This document shows, in pieces, positions 30,676-39,151 of a stretch of 64,000 nt of DNA. Every line of letters begins with the position of its first letter. The stretch's first letter is position 1. The DNA comes from Capnocytophaga granulosa ATCC 51502 (GTDB lineage: Bacteria > Bacteroidota > Bacteroidia > Flavobacteriales > Flavobacteriaceae). Below the pieces are notes generated by a model. It was not told the origin of the DNA. It made no database searches and was given only the letters and a program-made list of their open reading frames with translations. The translations under genes were made by a program, and so were the position numbers. The stretch lies in NCBI RefSeq assembly GCF_000411115.1, contig NZ_KE150260.1:1-64000 (forward strand), in the 5' to 3' direction.

Positions 30676-30729
30676 AATAAATTGCGTTTCTACAAATTGG
30701 CTTGCACCCAGGTAGAGACGCAATTTATT
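30676..30729. terminator. Large hairpin (GTAGAGACGC palindrome family) after feoB
   Basis: AATAAATTGCGTTTCTAC (30676-30693) pairs with GTAGAGACGCAATTTATT (30712-30729), with one G-T wobble over 18 bp. The right arm also forms a second palindrome (GACGCAAT-TTA-TTGCGTC). It is the same family as the hairpin after alaS. Confidence 0.75.
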
Positions 30730-30809
30730 GCGTCTTAGAAGGTTTAGCGTCTCTTCATTTTAACTATTGATTGGCATTAAAAAAGTAGGAATACTCGTTT
30801 TTTTTGATT

Positions 30810-30817
30810 ACTTTTGC
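30810..30817 (+). promoter_or_regulatory. Putative -7 element of the LemA gene
   Basis: TACTTTTG matches TANNTTTG exactly, 23 bp before the ATG at 30841. The -33 region has no clear TTTG. Confidence 0.5.
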
Positions 30818-30840
30818 GTGAAATTTAAATTCATCTTATC

Positions 30841-31407
30841 ATGACTGGACTTATTATTGTCATTGCCCTTGTAGTGGTAGTAGTGCTTTGGTACATCAGT
30901 GCCAATAACAAATTGGTCGCCTTGGCCAATAACCGAGAGAATGCTTTTGCTGATATAGATGTACAGCTCAAGCAGCGCCATGACCTAATTCCACAGCTAG
31001 TAGCTGCCGTAAAGGGTTATATGAACCACGAGGCAGAGGTACTCACTCGCGTAACTCAGGCACGCTCTCAGGCGCTCAGTGCCACTACCGTAAATGATAA
31101 AATTGAGGCTGAAAAAGAACTCTCTTCAGCTATGCGTGCTCTCAGTATACAAGTAGAGGCCTATCCAGAACTTAAAGCCAATACCAACTTTATGCATTTA
31201 CAGGAAGAAATTGCTGATATAGAGAACAAATTGGCCTCTGTACGTCGTTATTTCAACTCCACTACCAAGGAACTCAATACAGCAATCCAATCCATTCCTA
31301 CCAATATTGTCGCAGGCTTTAAACACATGACTCCTCAGCCATTCTTTGACTTAGGAAAAGAGGAACGCAAACAATTGGATAAAGCACCAGAAATTTCTTT
31401 TTCGTAA
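30841..31407 (+). CDS. LemA family protein
   Basis: The 188 residues have one N-terminal helix ('LIIVIALVVVVVLWYI') and a four-helix LemA domain ('NRENAFADIDVQLKQRHDLI', 'VRRYFNSTTKELNTAIQSIP'). LemA proteins are membrane-anchored with the domain outside the cytosol in most models; the function is unclear. LemA and M48 proteases are often neighbours. Here the M48 gene lies two genes downstream, with the coiled-coil gene inserted between. Confidence 0.9.
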   Translation: MTGLIIVIALVVVVVLWYISANNKLVALANNRENAFADIDVQLKQRHDLIPQLVAAVKGYMNHEAEVLTRVTQARSQALSATTVNDKIEAEKELSSAMRALSIQVEAYPELKANTNFMHLQEEIADIENKLASVRRYFNSTTKELNTAIQSIPTNIVAGFKHMTPQPFFDLGKEERKQLDKAPEISFS

Positions 31408-31445
31408 GTAATACAATGCCTTGTTAAAGGTTAAAAAGAGAAACT

Positions 31446-32186
31446 ATGGCAACCGTTACAGAATTATACCAAGCTGTCAGAGATAAATTTGGGATAGAAA
31501 TAGCAGAGCTTCTGACCTCCTATATAACACATCTTACAGACCTCACAGAGATAAAGAAGGAGCAAACAGAGCTAAGGATAGACATGGCACAAGTTCGTTC
31601 TGAAGTCTCACAACAGCGCTCTGATCTTACAGCAGAATTAGTAAAACTCCATACAGAAATCAAGCTATTACGTATGGATATGGAAGGGCATGTAGTACAG
31701 CTTCGTGCAGAAATTTCTCAAGTTCGTGCAGATATGGAGGGACATGTAGTACAACTCCGTGCAGAAATCTCTCAAGTTCGCTCGGAACTCAAGGAAGAAA
31801 TAGCACAGCTTCGTTCAGAAATATCTCAAGTTCGTACAGATATGGAGGGACATGTAGTACAACTCCGTGCAGAAATCTCTCAAGTTCGTTCAGAACTCAA
31901 GGAAGAAATAGCACAGCTCCGTGCAGAAATCTCTCAGGTTCGTTCTGAACTCAAGGAAGAAATAGCGCAGCTCCGTTCTGACATGGAAGTACATGTGGCA
32001 CAACTTCATGCAGAAATCTCTCAGGTTCGTTCAGAACTCAAGGAAGAAATAGCGCTACTTCGTTCTGAACTAAAAGAAGATATCCATAAGGCCTTTACAC
32101 AGATGAATAATAATATCATTAAATGGTTAGTAGGCTTCTTTATCTCTATGATGCTTATGATATTGGGGTTATATTTTACAAAATAG
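31446..32186 (+). CDS. Tail-anchored coiled-coil protein built of 18-residue repeats
   Basis: The 246 residues start with a globular helical part ('MATVTELYQAVRDKFGIEIA'). The coiled coil (about residues 40-215) is built mostly of 18-residue units such as 'QLRAEISQVRSELKEEIA' and 'QLRAEISQVRADMEGHVV'. One 11-residue unit interrupts them. A single membrane helix ends the protein ('WLVGFFISMMLMILGLYF'). It resembles the DUF1640/CCDC90 architecture (soluble coiled coil plus C-terminal anchor), but I cannot assign it. It sits between lemA and the M48 protease gene on the same strand. Confidence 0.75.
   Translation: MATVTELYQAVRDKFGIEIAELLTSYITHLTDLTEIKKEQTELRIDMAQVRSEVSQQRSDLTAELVKLHTEIKLLRMDMEGHVVQLRAEISQVRADMEGHVVQLRAEISQVRSELKEEIAQLRSEISQVRTDMEGHVVQLRAEISQVRSELKEEIAQLRAEISQVRSELKEEIAQLRSDMEVHVAQLHAEISQVRSELKEEIALLRSELKEDIHKAFTQMNNNIIKWLVGFFISMMLMILGLYFTK
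31698..32054 (+). repeat. 54-bp tandem repeats coding for coiled coil
   Basis: Six near-identical 54-bp units (18 residues) and one 33-bp unit (11 residues). 18 equals one heptad plus one hendecad, so unit gain or loss keeps the coil register. Nucleotide identity between units is high, suggesting recent expansion. Confidence 0.8.
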
Positions 32187-32253
32187 TCCCATAGGAATTA
32201 TTATGCATGGGTTTTACTTGTCATTACTTTTTATCTTTTACTTTAGTTAAGGA

Positions 32254-33183
32254 ATGCAATACCTCGGAATACAACAACAAATAACAAGAAATAATACCAA
32301 GTCTGTATTGTTTCTCTTGGCGTTCCCGCTACTTATTTTAGTAGGGGTATATGTGGTATTGTATGTGCTCTCTGACCAAGATATAGAACAAACCAATATG
32401 CAATTCCTTTCAGTAGTTCCTATAGTACTGGCGGGAGTGGGTATATGGTTTGTTATCTCTTACCTCTTCCATACCCAGATGATCCAAATGGCAACTCATT
32501 CGGAGCCTTTGGAGCGTAGGAATAACAAGCGGGTGTATAACCTGACGGAAAACCTATGTATGTCGGTAGGAATGCCCATGCCTAAGCTCTATATCATAGA
32601 GAGTGATGCGCTGAATGCTTTTGCTTCAGGGATCAATGAAAAAACTTTTGCCATTACCCTAACACGTGCGATCATTAACACCCTCAGTGATGAGGAGTTG
32701 GAAGGAGTGATTGCCCATGAACTGACGCATATCCGTAATCGTGATGTGCGCCTACTGATAGTAACTATTGTGTTTGTCGGTATCTTTGCCACTATAGCCG
32801 ATTTGGCCTTGCGAATGCTCCTAAACGGAGGGGGGAATATGTTTTCCTCTCGCAATCGCAAGAATGACAAGGGCGGCGGAGCCATGCTCTTGCTTATTAT
32901 CCTTTTAGTGGCAGGGGCTATCTATTTCCTTTCTATTCTTTTTAAGCTGGCGCTCTCTCGCTCACGGGAGTATATGGCCGATGCAGGAGCAGTGGAGCTT
33001 ACTCATAATTCCATGGCACTGGCCAGCGCGCTGAGAAAAATATCGGGACACTCTACCCTAAAAGAAGTGGGAAATGATGAGGTAAAGGAACTTTTTATTG
33101 ACTACGAAGCTGAAGGCTTTTTCTCTCTTTTTGCCACCCACCCACCTATTGAAAAGCGTATCCAAGTATTAGAACAGTATTGA
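32254..33183 (+). CDS. M48 family metalloprotease (HtpX-like)
   Basis: A membrane zinc protease of 309 residues. It has two N-terminal helices, the HExxH site in 'GVIAHELTHIRNRDVRL', then two further helices around 'GGAMLLLIILLVAGAIYFLS'. The third ligand is the Glu of 'SREYMADAGAVEL'. HtpX-type enzymes cleave damaged inner-membrane proteins. The next gene begins immediately after its stop codon. Confidence 0.9.
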   Translation: MQYLGIQQQITRNNTKSVLFLLAFPLLILVGVYVVLYVLSDQDIEQTNMQFLSVVPIVLAGVGIWFVISYLFHTQMIQMATHSEPLERRNNKRVYNLTENLCMSVGMPMPKLYIIESDALNAFASGINEKTFAITLTRAIINTLSDEELEGVIAHELTHIRNRDVRLLIVTIVFVGIFATIADLALRMLLNGGGNMFSSRNRKNDKGGGAMLLLIILLVAGAIYFLSILFKLALSRSREYMADAGAVELTHNSMALASALRKISGHSTLKEVGNDEVKELFIDYEAEGFFSLFATHPPIEKRIQVLEQY

Positions 33184-33185
33184 CA

Positions 33186-33623
33186 ATGCACCCCTCTATC
33201 CTCAAATACCTACCCCATCGCCCCCCGATGCAAATGGTCGATACCATCACTCTTATCAATGATACAAGTATTGTTACTTGTTTTCAGATCAAGGAAGATT
33301 GTATCTTCTTGTATGAGGGACACTTCACCGAATCGGGATTGATAGAGAATATGGCACAAACCTGTTCCGCTATCGTGGGACAATTTTTTTTTGATAAAAA
33401 TGACGAAGGCTCTAAGAAAATCATAGGCTATATCAGCGCTATAAAGAAAGCTGAAATATTTGACCTACCGCAAGTCACCCAAACCATTCGCACCGAGGCC
33501 TCCCTGCTCTCTCGTTATGATGATAAGGGGTATAGTATCTGTGCGATGGATTGTGCTGCCTATTACCAGCAGCACTTATTGGCAACCGCTCAAATGAATC
33601 TTTTTATAAAAGAAAACGACTGA
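33186..33623 (+). CDS. Hot-dog 3-hydroxyacyl-ACP dehydratase-like protein
   Basis: The 145-residue protein starts at ATG 33186 ('MHPSILKYLPHRPPMQMVD'); the TTG at 33180 overlaps the previous stop and is less likely. The catalytic His lies in 'LPHRPPMQ' and the acid in 'ESGLIENMAQTCSA', as in FabZ/ApeP-type dehydratases. Together with the downstream thioesterase and the ketoacyl synthase at the right edge of the window, it hints at an aryl-polyene or flexirubin-type pathway. This is inference. Confidence 0.7.
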   Translation: MHPSILKYLPHRPPMQMVDTITLINDTSIVTCFQIKEDCIFLYEGHFTESGLIENMAQTCSAIVGQFFFDKNDEGSKKIIGYISAIKKAEIFDLPQVTQTIRTEASLLSRYDDKGYSICAMDCAAYYQQHLLATAQMNLFIKEND

Positions 33624-34021
33624 TGAAAGAAAACGAACTCCCTCAAGAAAAAGGAGCTTTAGATGGCATGAAAGAGCTTTGTTATGTAACAGATGCTCAG
33701 GGAAAATATACCACTGCCCTAAGTGAAGGTTGGGAGGTGAAGAATATTGCCTTGGAGGCTTCTTTTGGCCTTTTACAGGAGCAGATGCAAGAGGCTAAGA
33801 CTCAGATACAAGCAGGTAAGCAAAGCCCCATAGTGTACTATATGATACGTGAACGTATGGATTGGGCTACCTTAGCTAGTTATATGAACAGATGGCAATG
33901 GATTATCAAGAGACATGCCAAACCTAAAGTATTTGCTCGTTTGTCAGAGAAGACTTTGAGAAAATATGCTGAAATATTTGGAATTTCTGTAGAAGAACTT
34001 AAAAACTTCTCAGCGATATGA
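33623..34021 (+). CDS. Small protein with HTH-like C-terminus, unknown
   Basis: The 132-residue frame starts at ATG 33623, overlapping the previous stop (TGATG), and ends 4 bp into the ABC ATPase gene. A variable N-terminal half is followed by 'MDWATLASYMNRWQWIIKRH' and 'LSEKTLRKYAEIFGISVEEL', which resembles the XRE-type helix-turn-helix ('...kyA.alGIsveeL'). It may regulate the operon. I do not recognise a named family. Confidence 0.6.
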   Translation: MKENELPQEKGALDGMKELCYVTDAQGKYTTALSEGWEVKNIALEASFGLLQEQMQEAKTQIQAGKQSPIVYYMIRERMDWATLASYMNRWQWIIKRHAKPKVFARLSEKTLRKYAEIFGISVEELKNFSAI

Positions 34022-34767
34022 TGAAAAAAGTAGTAGAAGTAACCCATCTGTATAAGAAATATAAAGAATCTGAGGATTTCGCCCTGAAAGACCTCTCTTT
34101 TACTGTGCAGAAAGGAGAAATTTATGGTGTTTTGGGCACCAATGGGGCAGGGAAAACGACTCTCATGTCTATTCTTATGGGAGGGATTCAGCCTACTGCT
34201 GGAAACTTCACTATAAGTGGACTCTCTTATAAAGGACAAGCCCAACAAATTCGCTATAAAATAGGGGTTGTACCTCAGGAATATGCCCTCTACCCTACCC
34301 TTACGGCAAGGGAAAATCTCCATTATTTTGCTAGCTTATATGGACTTAAGGGCAAGCAAGTACAAGAGCGAGTCACTCAAGGACTGGAGCGGGTTGGTCT
34401 TCTAGAGGTAGCAGATAGGAAAATCAAACACTTCTCTGGAGGAATGAAGCGGCGTATCAACCTTTTGGCAGGGATTCTTCACACCCCTGAAGTACTTTTC
34501 TTGGACGAACCTACCGTAGGGGTCGATGTGAGTTCCAAACTTATCATCATAGACTACCTAAAAGAACTTAATAGACAGGGTATGTCTGTGCTATACACCT
34601 CCCATCATATGCAAGAAGCACAGGATTTTTGCCACAGAGTGCTTATCTTAGATAGAGGCCTCTTACGCTGTGAAAACACCCCTGAAACCCTTATAGCTGA
34701 AACCCAAGTCCAAAACTTGGAGGAGGTGTTCGTTCGTCTCACTTCTCAAGATATAGCCTATGAATAA
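34018..34767 (+). CDS. ABC transporter ATP-binding protein (ABC-2 type)
   Basis: Energises the permease encoded next. 249 residues: Walker A 'GTNGAGKTTLMS', signature 'HFSGGMKRRINLLAG', Walker B 'VLFLDEPTVGVD', switch His in 'YTSHHMQEAQD'. It overlaps both neighbours by a few bases, so it is part of a tight operon. Confidence 0.9.
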   Translation: MMKKVVEVTHLYKKYKESEDFALKDLSFTVQKGEIYGVLGTNGAGKTTLMSILMGGIQPTAGNFTISGLSYKGQAQQIRYKIGVVPQEYALYPTLTARENLHYFASLYGLKGKQVQERVTQGLERVGLLEVADRKIKHFSGGMKRRINLLAGILHTPEVLFLDEPTVGVDVSSKLIIIDYLKELNRQGMSVLYTSHHMQEAQDFCHRVLILDRGLLRCENTPETLIAETQVQNLEEVFVRLTSQDIAYE

Positions 34768-36034
34768 GTTGGTTACTTCTATCTATAAGGAAATACTGCT
34801 TATTAGCAGAGACTTAGGAGGGCTTATTATCCTATTTGTAATGCCCTTGGTCTTAGTTGTTACCGTTACCCTCTTGCAGGATGGTGCTTTTCGCAATATC
34901 ACCGAGCAGAAAACGGCCGTGCTATTGGTAGACAATGACTATGGGGCTGTAGGAGCACATATACGCAAGAGCATGGAAGAGAGTGGTTTCTTTTCGGTTC
35001 TCTCCGATGATGCTATCAGAGATCTTAGCGAGACAAAGGCTAAGCGTATGATACGCGAAGGAAAATTCCCCATGGCCATTGTGCTCCCCGCTCACCTCTC
35101 CGAAGACCTTGAGCGTGAAGTAAAGCAAAAGGTAGATAGGATACTGAGTGCTTTTATGGAAGAGACGTCTATTGAAGATTCTCTCAAACCTTTTGAACCC
35201 AAGGAGATACGTCTCTACTTTGATCCTACCTTACCACTCTCCTTTAAGGAAACGGTCAAAACCCATATAGATAAGATGATGTATCAGGTAGAAAATCGTT
35301 CTATCTACACTGCCTTTGAAAAGGAATTAGGGGAAGGCAAACAACTGCCTTTCTCCACAGAAGGAAGTCTCGTTACTTTTGCGGAGATCAATCCTACCCC
35401 TGCTGCTCAACTGCCCAATTCGGTACAGCACAATGTGCCTGCATGGGCGCTCTTTGCTATCTTTTTTATCACCATTCCACTCTCGGCCAATATCGTAAGA
35501 GAGAAGACACAAGGGACAAATATACGACTTTTGACCTCTCCTCTTTCTTATGGGGAGTTGCTTATGGCCAAGATATTAGTGTTCTTAGCCATAGGTATCC
35601 TACAGTTTGTCCTTATGGTTCTGCTGGGTTTGTATCTTTTCCCTCTTATGGGATTACCAGCTTTGCAGATAGGCGGACGTGTATGGGGACTATTGGCTGT
35701 AGCTACGGCCTCCACTACGGCTGCCATTGGCTTAGGGGTACTTTTGGGAACCCTCTGCCATACCCAAGAACAGTCGGCACCACTGGGAGCAACACTTACA
35801 GTAATCTTGGCAGCTATCGGCGGGGTATGGATTCCTGTCTTTGTAATGCCTCCCTTTATGCAAACCATAGCTAAGCTCTCTCCTATGAACTGGGGTTTGC
35901 AGGCTTTCTATGAGGTACTTCTTAGAGTAGGTGAGTTCTCAGCTATAGCAGGCAAAGTGGGACTTTTACTGCTGTTTTTTATTCTTTGTATGGTAATTTC
36001 TATAGTATATGACAAGGCAAAAAGAAATCTATAA
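34760..36034 (+). CDS. ABC-2 type permease
   Basis: The 424-residue protein has one N-terminal helix ('LGGLIILFVMPLVLVVTVTL'), a soluble domain of about 200 residues, and five or six helices at the C-terminus ending 'LLLLFFILCMVISIVYDKAK'. This is the usual ABC-2 (YhgE/DrrB-like) fold with a large extracytoplasmic loop. Start overlaps the ATPase gene by 8 bp. The substrate is unknown; a lipid or polyketide product would fit the flanking dehydratase and thioesterase. Confidence 0.88.
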   Translation: MNKLVTSIYKEILLISRDLGGLIILFVMPLVLVVTVTLLQDGAFRNITEQKTAVLLVDNDYGAVGAHIRKSMEESGFFSVLSDDAIRDLSETKAKRMIREGKFPMAIVLPAHLSEDLEREVKQKVDRILSAFMEETSIEDSLKPFEPKEIRLYFDPTLPLSFKETVKTHIDKMMYQVENRSIYTAFEKELGEGKQLPFSTEGSLVTFAEINPTPAAQLPNSVQHNVPAWALFAIFFITIPLSANIVREKTQGTNIRLLTSPLSYGELLMAKILVFLAIGILQFVLMVLLGLYLFPLMGLPALQIGGRVWGLLAVATASTTAAIGLGVLLGTLCHTQEQSAPLGATLTVILAAIGGVWIPVFVMPPFMQTIAKLSPMNWGLQAFYEVLLRVGEFSAIAGKVGLLLLFFILCMVISIVYDKAKRNL

Positions 36035-36458
36035 ACCTACCCCCTTAAGCGAAACGGTACAACTCAGGGTACGCTTTAGCGAGACGGATCCCTTAGGCAT
36101 TGTATGGCATGGCAACTATATCAAGTACTTTGAGGAGGGGCGGGAGGCTTTCGGTAGGAAATACGGTATTTCCTATCTGGAGGTAGAGCGCCATGGATTT
36201 GCTACCCCTATTGTAAAGAGTGTATGCAAACATAAGAAAATGGTGCGCTACGGAGAACTCTTGGAGGTAGAGACTCGCTATATGGATACCTCTGCGGCCA
36301 AGTTGGTCTTCCAATACTATATCTACAATGAGCAAAAAGAGTTAGTCTGTACAGGTGAGACCGTACAGGTATTTACCCACTTGAAAGAAGGTACCCTTTG
36401 CCTATATAATCCGGATTTTTATACCCAATGGAAAGAGAAACACCTATCACACTCCTAA
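36009..36458 (+). CDS. 4HBT-type acyl-CoA/ACP thioesterase
   Basis: The 149 residues carry the 4-hydroxybenzoyl-CoA thioesterase active-site region 'FSETDPLGIVWHGNYIKYFE', with the catalytic Asp in 'TDPLG'. The start overlaps the permease end by 26 bp. It is probably the release enzyme for an acyl product handled by this operon. Confidence 0.85.
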   Translation: MTRQKEIYKPTPLSETVQLRVRFSETDPLGIVWHGNYIKYFEEGREAFGRKYGISYLEVERHGFATPIVKSVCKHKKMVRYGELLEVETRYMDTSAAKLVFQYYIYNEQKELVCTGETVQVFTHLKEGTLCLYNPDFYTQWKEKHLSHS

Positions 36459-37114
36459 TCATAGATAGCGATACCCAGTGGCTGGAATATATAGCACCTA
36501 CCTTGCAACAAGCTGGATTTGAGGTGCTCACCGCCATATCTGGAGCACAGGCATTGCGTATCATTAAGCGAACGACACCCGAACTATTACTGCTGAATAT
36601 CTTCCTACCCGACACCGATGGTGTAGAAGTATGCGAGCGATTGCGCCAAATGCAACTGCCTACCCGTCCTGTCATTGTGCTATTGGCCGAAGAGAACCAA
36701 GATTATGCGCTCCTTGCGGGCTTTGAGGCGGGAGCCGATGATTTTATATACAAGCGACTGAAAACCAAGCTTTTTATCTATAAGCTTGAAGCGCTTGTTA
36801 AGCTATGTTTCCAGAAACGCAAAGAGGTGAAACAGCCCTTGGTCTATGGGGATTTCTCTTTGGATGAAGAGACTTATACCCTTACTAAAGGCGATAGGCA
36901 ATATGTATTAACAAAAAAAGAATATGAGCTACTCTCCTTGTTACTCTCCGCCCCTAACCGACTTTTCTCCCGTGAGGAAATAGCCACTCACATTTGGGCA
37001 GCCCCTGCCGTAGCACACAGCCGTACCATTGACGTTCATATAGGAAAGCTCCGAGACAAACTCGGTCAGACAAGGATTAAGACCGTCAAGGGCGTGGGCT
37101 ATAGGTTAGTGTAG
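36428..37114 (+). CDS. OmpR-family response regulator with Asn at the phosphorylation site
   Basis: The 228 residues are a receiver domain plus a winged-helix DNA-binding domain ('LTKKEYELLSLLLSAPNRLF', 'RTIDVHIGKLRDKLG'). The receiver strand 3 reads 'ELLLLNIFLPDTDG': position 57 is Asn where a phospho-accepting Asp is expected. The strand 4 Thr/Ser is Ala ('VIVLLAEEN'), while Asp13, Asp15 and Lys109 remain. No histidine kinase gene is adjacent. It overlaps the thioesterase gene by 31 bp. It probably works without phosphorylation. Confidence 0.85.
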   Translation: MERETPITLLIIDSDTQWLEYIAPTLQQAGFEVLTAISGAQALRIIKRTTPELLLLNIFLPDTDGVEVCERLRQMQLPTRPVIVLLAEENQDYALLAGFEAGADDFIYKRLKTKLFIYKLEALVKLCFQKRKEVKQPLVYGDFSLDEETYTLTKGDRQYVLTKKEYELLSLLLSAPNRLFSREEIATHIWAAPAVAHSRTIDVHIGKLRDKLGQTRIKTVKGVGYRLV

Positions 37115-37561
37115 TAGTCTTCTAACCACATGATCCCAATCAGGATAGGCTTCTGAGCCAAAAAGGATTAGCTCCCCTTGGAAGTTCTCTGCTCCGTTTT
37201 TAGTACGGTCATCTACAAGGTAATCCCCCCGATTGAGGTCTTTGTGATGACTGAGTATCAATCGCTTATATAGGGGGCTATCTTCTTCTTTCCCAAAGTA
37301 TTTCTGTATCCATTGCAATTTATCGCTCCAAGCAGAAGGATTACGCCAAGGTGCTGTAGAAAGCACATAAATATCATAGTGCTCAGCCAACGCATTGACC
37401 GCCTCGACCGCCCCCTTCATAGGCTGCATAAGAGAGAAAATACCAGGTGTCTCATCATAATTGCCCTTATAGGCTTCTTTCAGTTCGTCGGACAAAGCAG
37501 CAATCCCAGTGGGAAAATCCACCAGCACATTATCCATGTCTATATAAAGGATTTTTCTCAT
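37106..37561 (-). CDS. 5'(3')-deoxyribonucleotidase (HAD, NT5C type)
   Basis: The 151-residue HAD phosphatase has motif I 'DMDNVLVDFPTGIAAL' and motif II 'VLSTAPWRNPSAW'. 'LVDDRTKNGAENFQGELI' near the end carries the acidic motif. These match the NT5C family, which dephosphorylates deoxynucleotides. It overlaps the response regulator tail to tail by 9 bp. Confidence 0.85.
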   Translation of the reverse strand: MRKILYIDMDNVLVDFPTGIAALSDELKEAYKGNYDETPGIFSLMQPMKGAVEAVNALAEHYDIYVLSTAPWRNPSAWSDKLQWIQKYFGKEEDSPLYKRLILSHHKDLNRGDYLVDDRTKNGAENFQGELILFGSEAYPDWDHVVRRLLH

Positions 37562-37679
37562 GATTTTCTGCTATTTATAAGAGTAAAAATGTCACCGACA
37601 AGTTATCTCCTTGTGAAAAATCTTGTTCTACTTAGATTGGAGGATAGAGTTCTCTCTATATAGACTTTTTTGATCTTTT

Positions 37680-38369
37680 CTATTCTTTTGAAAGAGCCAA
37701 TCTAAAACCTAACCAAGGATACGCCTCATCTTTAGCTCCAAAATGAGTCCTTCGGTAAACCCTAGTCCCTTCTGATTCTCCATATTTTCCTCTATAACAA
37801 TATTTTGTAGACCAAAAAGTTACTTTAGGACCTTGTGGATTAACACGTTCATAATAATCTTCTGAATATTTATCTGACACCCATTCTGATACACCTTCTA
37901 TCATATTATAAACCCCTATTTCATTAGGATTAGGTAATATCAATTTTTCATTTTTCCAAAAATCTTCCCTTTCTTTAACATTCCAGTATCCATGAGAATT
38001 AACACCCCCTTTAGCTACAAATTCCCATTCAGCATTAGTCGGAAGACGATAATTAAGTCCTGTTCTTTCGTTCAATTTCTTAATAAACTCTTGTATATCT
38101 TCATAAGAAACACTTTCAACAGGCCAATTTTTATTACCTTGATTAGAAGAAGGATTTCCCCCCATTATATCAATCCATAGTTCTTGTGTCACTTCTTTTC
38201 TACCTATATAGAAACTACTTATAGTTACAATTTGTTCTCCTATACCATTATTATTTGTTTTATAAAAAGAACCTCCTTGTACTAGGATCATATCTGTATA
38301 TATAGTTTCCTTTTGTGGTGAATTGCAACCAAAAAAAAGTAATAAAAACAAAAATAATTCTTTTTTCAT
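37680..38369 (-). CDS. SUMF1/FGE-sulfatase-domain lipoprotein
   Basis: The 229 residues begin with a lipoprotein signal ('MKKELFLFLLLFFGCNSP', Cys15). An FGE-sulfatase domain follows: 'MILVQGGSFYKTN', 'FYIGRKEVTQELWIDIMGG', 'PVESVSYEDIQEFIKKLN' and 'YRLPTNAEWEFVAKGG'. The catalytic Cys pair of true formylglycine-generating enzymes is not seen, so it is probably a structural or binding member, as in GldJ/GldK-like lipoproteins. It marks the start of the AT-rich accessory region. Confidence 0.8.
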   Translation of the reverse strand: MKKELFLFLLLFFGCNSPQKETIYTDMILVQGGSFYKTNNNGIGEQIVTISSFYIGRKEVTQELWIDIMGGNPSSNQGNKNWPVESVSYEDIQEFIKKLNERTGLNYRLPTNAEWEFVAKGGVNSHGYWNVKEREDFWKNEKLILPNPNEIGVYNMIEGVSEWVSDKYSEDYYERVNPQGPKVTFWSTKYCYRGKYGESEGTRVYRRTHFGAKDEAYPWLGFRLALSKE

Positions 38370-38380
38370 CTCTAATATTT

Positions 38381-38472
38381 TTATCTAAAAAGCATAATAA
38401 CGTAAAACAAAAGCCAAAAAAGCACCTTTAGTACCCCCAAAAACCAACCTGAATTGGGCTCCCATATAATGC
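38381..38472 (-). pseudogene. Decayed copy of the small membrane protein gene at 38955-39140
   Basis: On the minus strand the frame reads 'CIIWEPNSGWFLGVLKVLFW' then 'LLFYVIMLFR' and a stop. This aligns with 'AIIWIPEYGWFWGIIRAIFW' of the 61-residue protein downstream of the zinc-ribbon gene. No start codon is present; a stop lies upstream in frame. The rest of the 585-bp gap (38473-38954) has no gene I can support. Confidence 0.5.
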
Positions 38473-38954
38473 ATATATTATAACGATTATAAGATTTATA
38501 ATATCAAAACTATACCTAGTACAGAAGTTTCTTCTTCTGAGGAGGAAGAATTGAAAGGAGAATATAATTCTCTTATTTTAAATAAACTGTTCTTTATTCT
38601 ATTCATTGCTCATTTCTTTTTGGGGGTCATATGCGATTATGATCATAAGAATAGATTCCTATCAGGTAAGTGACGAGCAAGTTACTTTTAGAGAATATTT
38701 TCTCATTTGCATATTCAAATAATCCATTTTCTATAAGACAAGCCATAGTGTTTTAAAAAGTATGATATAGTTTCAGATGTATCTGTAATTGATATAAGCA
38801 AATACCTTTAGATGATTCACTAACTTCTTGGAAAAACAACAAGTTTTACAAAAAGATTGTTTTATCCTATGTGTAACGTACAATTATCCTCCTCTATTCC
38901 AACGATATGTGTTTTTATCCTCTATCAATTCACACTATAAATAACACTTAACAA

Positions 38955-39140
38955 TTAAAATATTTTCATAATTAGATGATATATAAAAATAACATACCAA
39001 AAAATAGCTCTTATAATCCCCCAAAACCATCCATATTCAGGTATCCATATAATAGCACATATCACAGTAATAATCCAATATATTACTATAAATGTTTGGC
39101 TTGGCCCTTCTCCTTCACCTGGAAACATTGCACTTCCCAT
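38955..39140 (-). CDS. Small membrane protein, 61 aa
   Basis: Two closely spaced hydrophobic segments ('FIVIYWIITVICAIIWI' and 'IIRAIFWYVIFIYHLIM') cover most of the protein. It begins 11 bp after the stop of the zinc-ribbon gene and is the last gene of the AAA+ operon. A degenerate second copy lies 480 bp downstream. The family is unknown. Confidence 0.6.
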   Translation of the reverse strand: MGSAMFPGEGEGPSQTFIVIYWIITVICAIIWIPEYGWFWGIIRAIFWYVIFIYHLIMKIF

Positions 39141-39151
39141 AATGTATCCTT

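Noticed and set aside
37680..38369. Catalytically active formylglycine-generating enzyme
   Set aside because: The domain is present, but the catalytic Cys pair is not seen, so only the fold is claimed.
38470..38673. Plus-strand open frame of 67 codons with a hydrophobic stretch
   Set aside because: No start codon in frame and no recognisable family; it may be a gene fragment, but the evidence is too weak.
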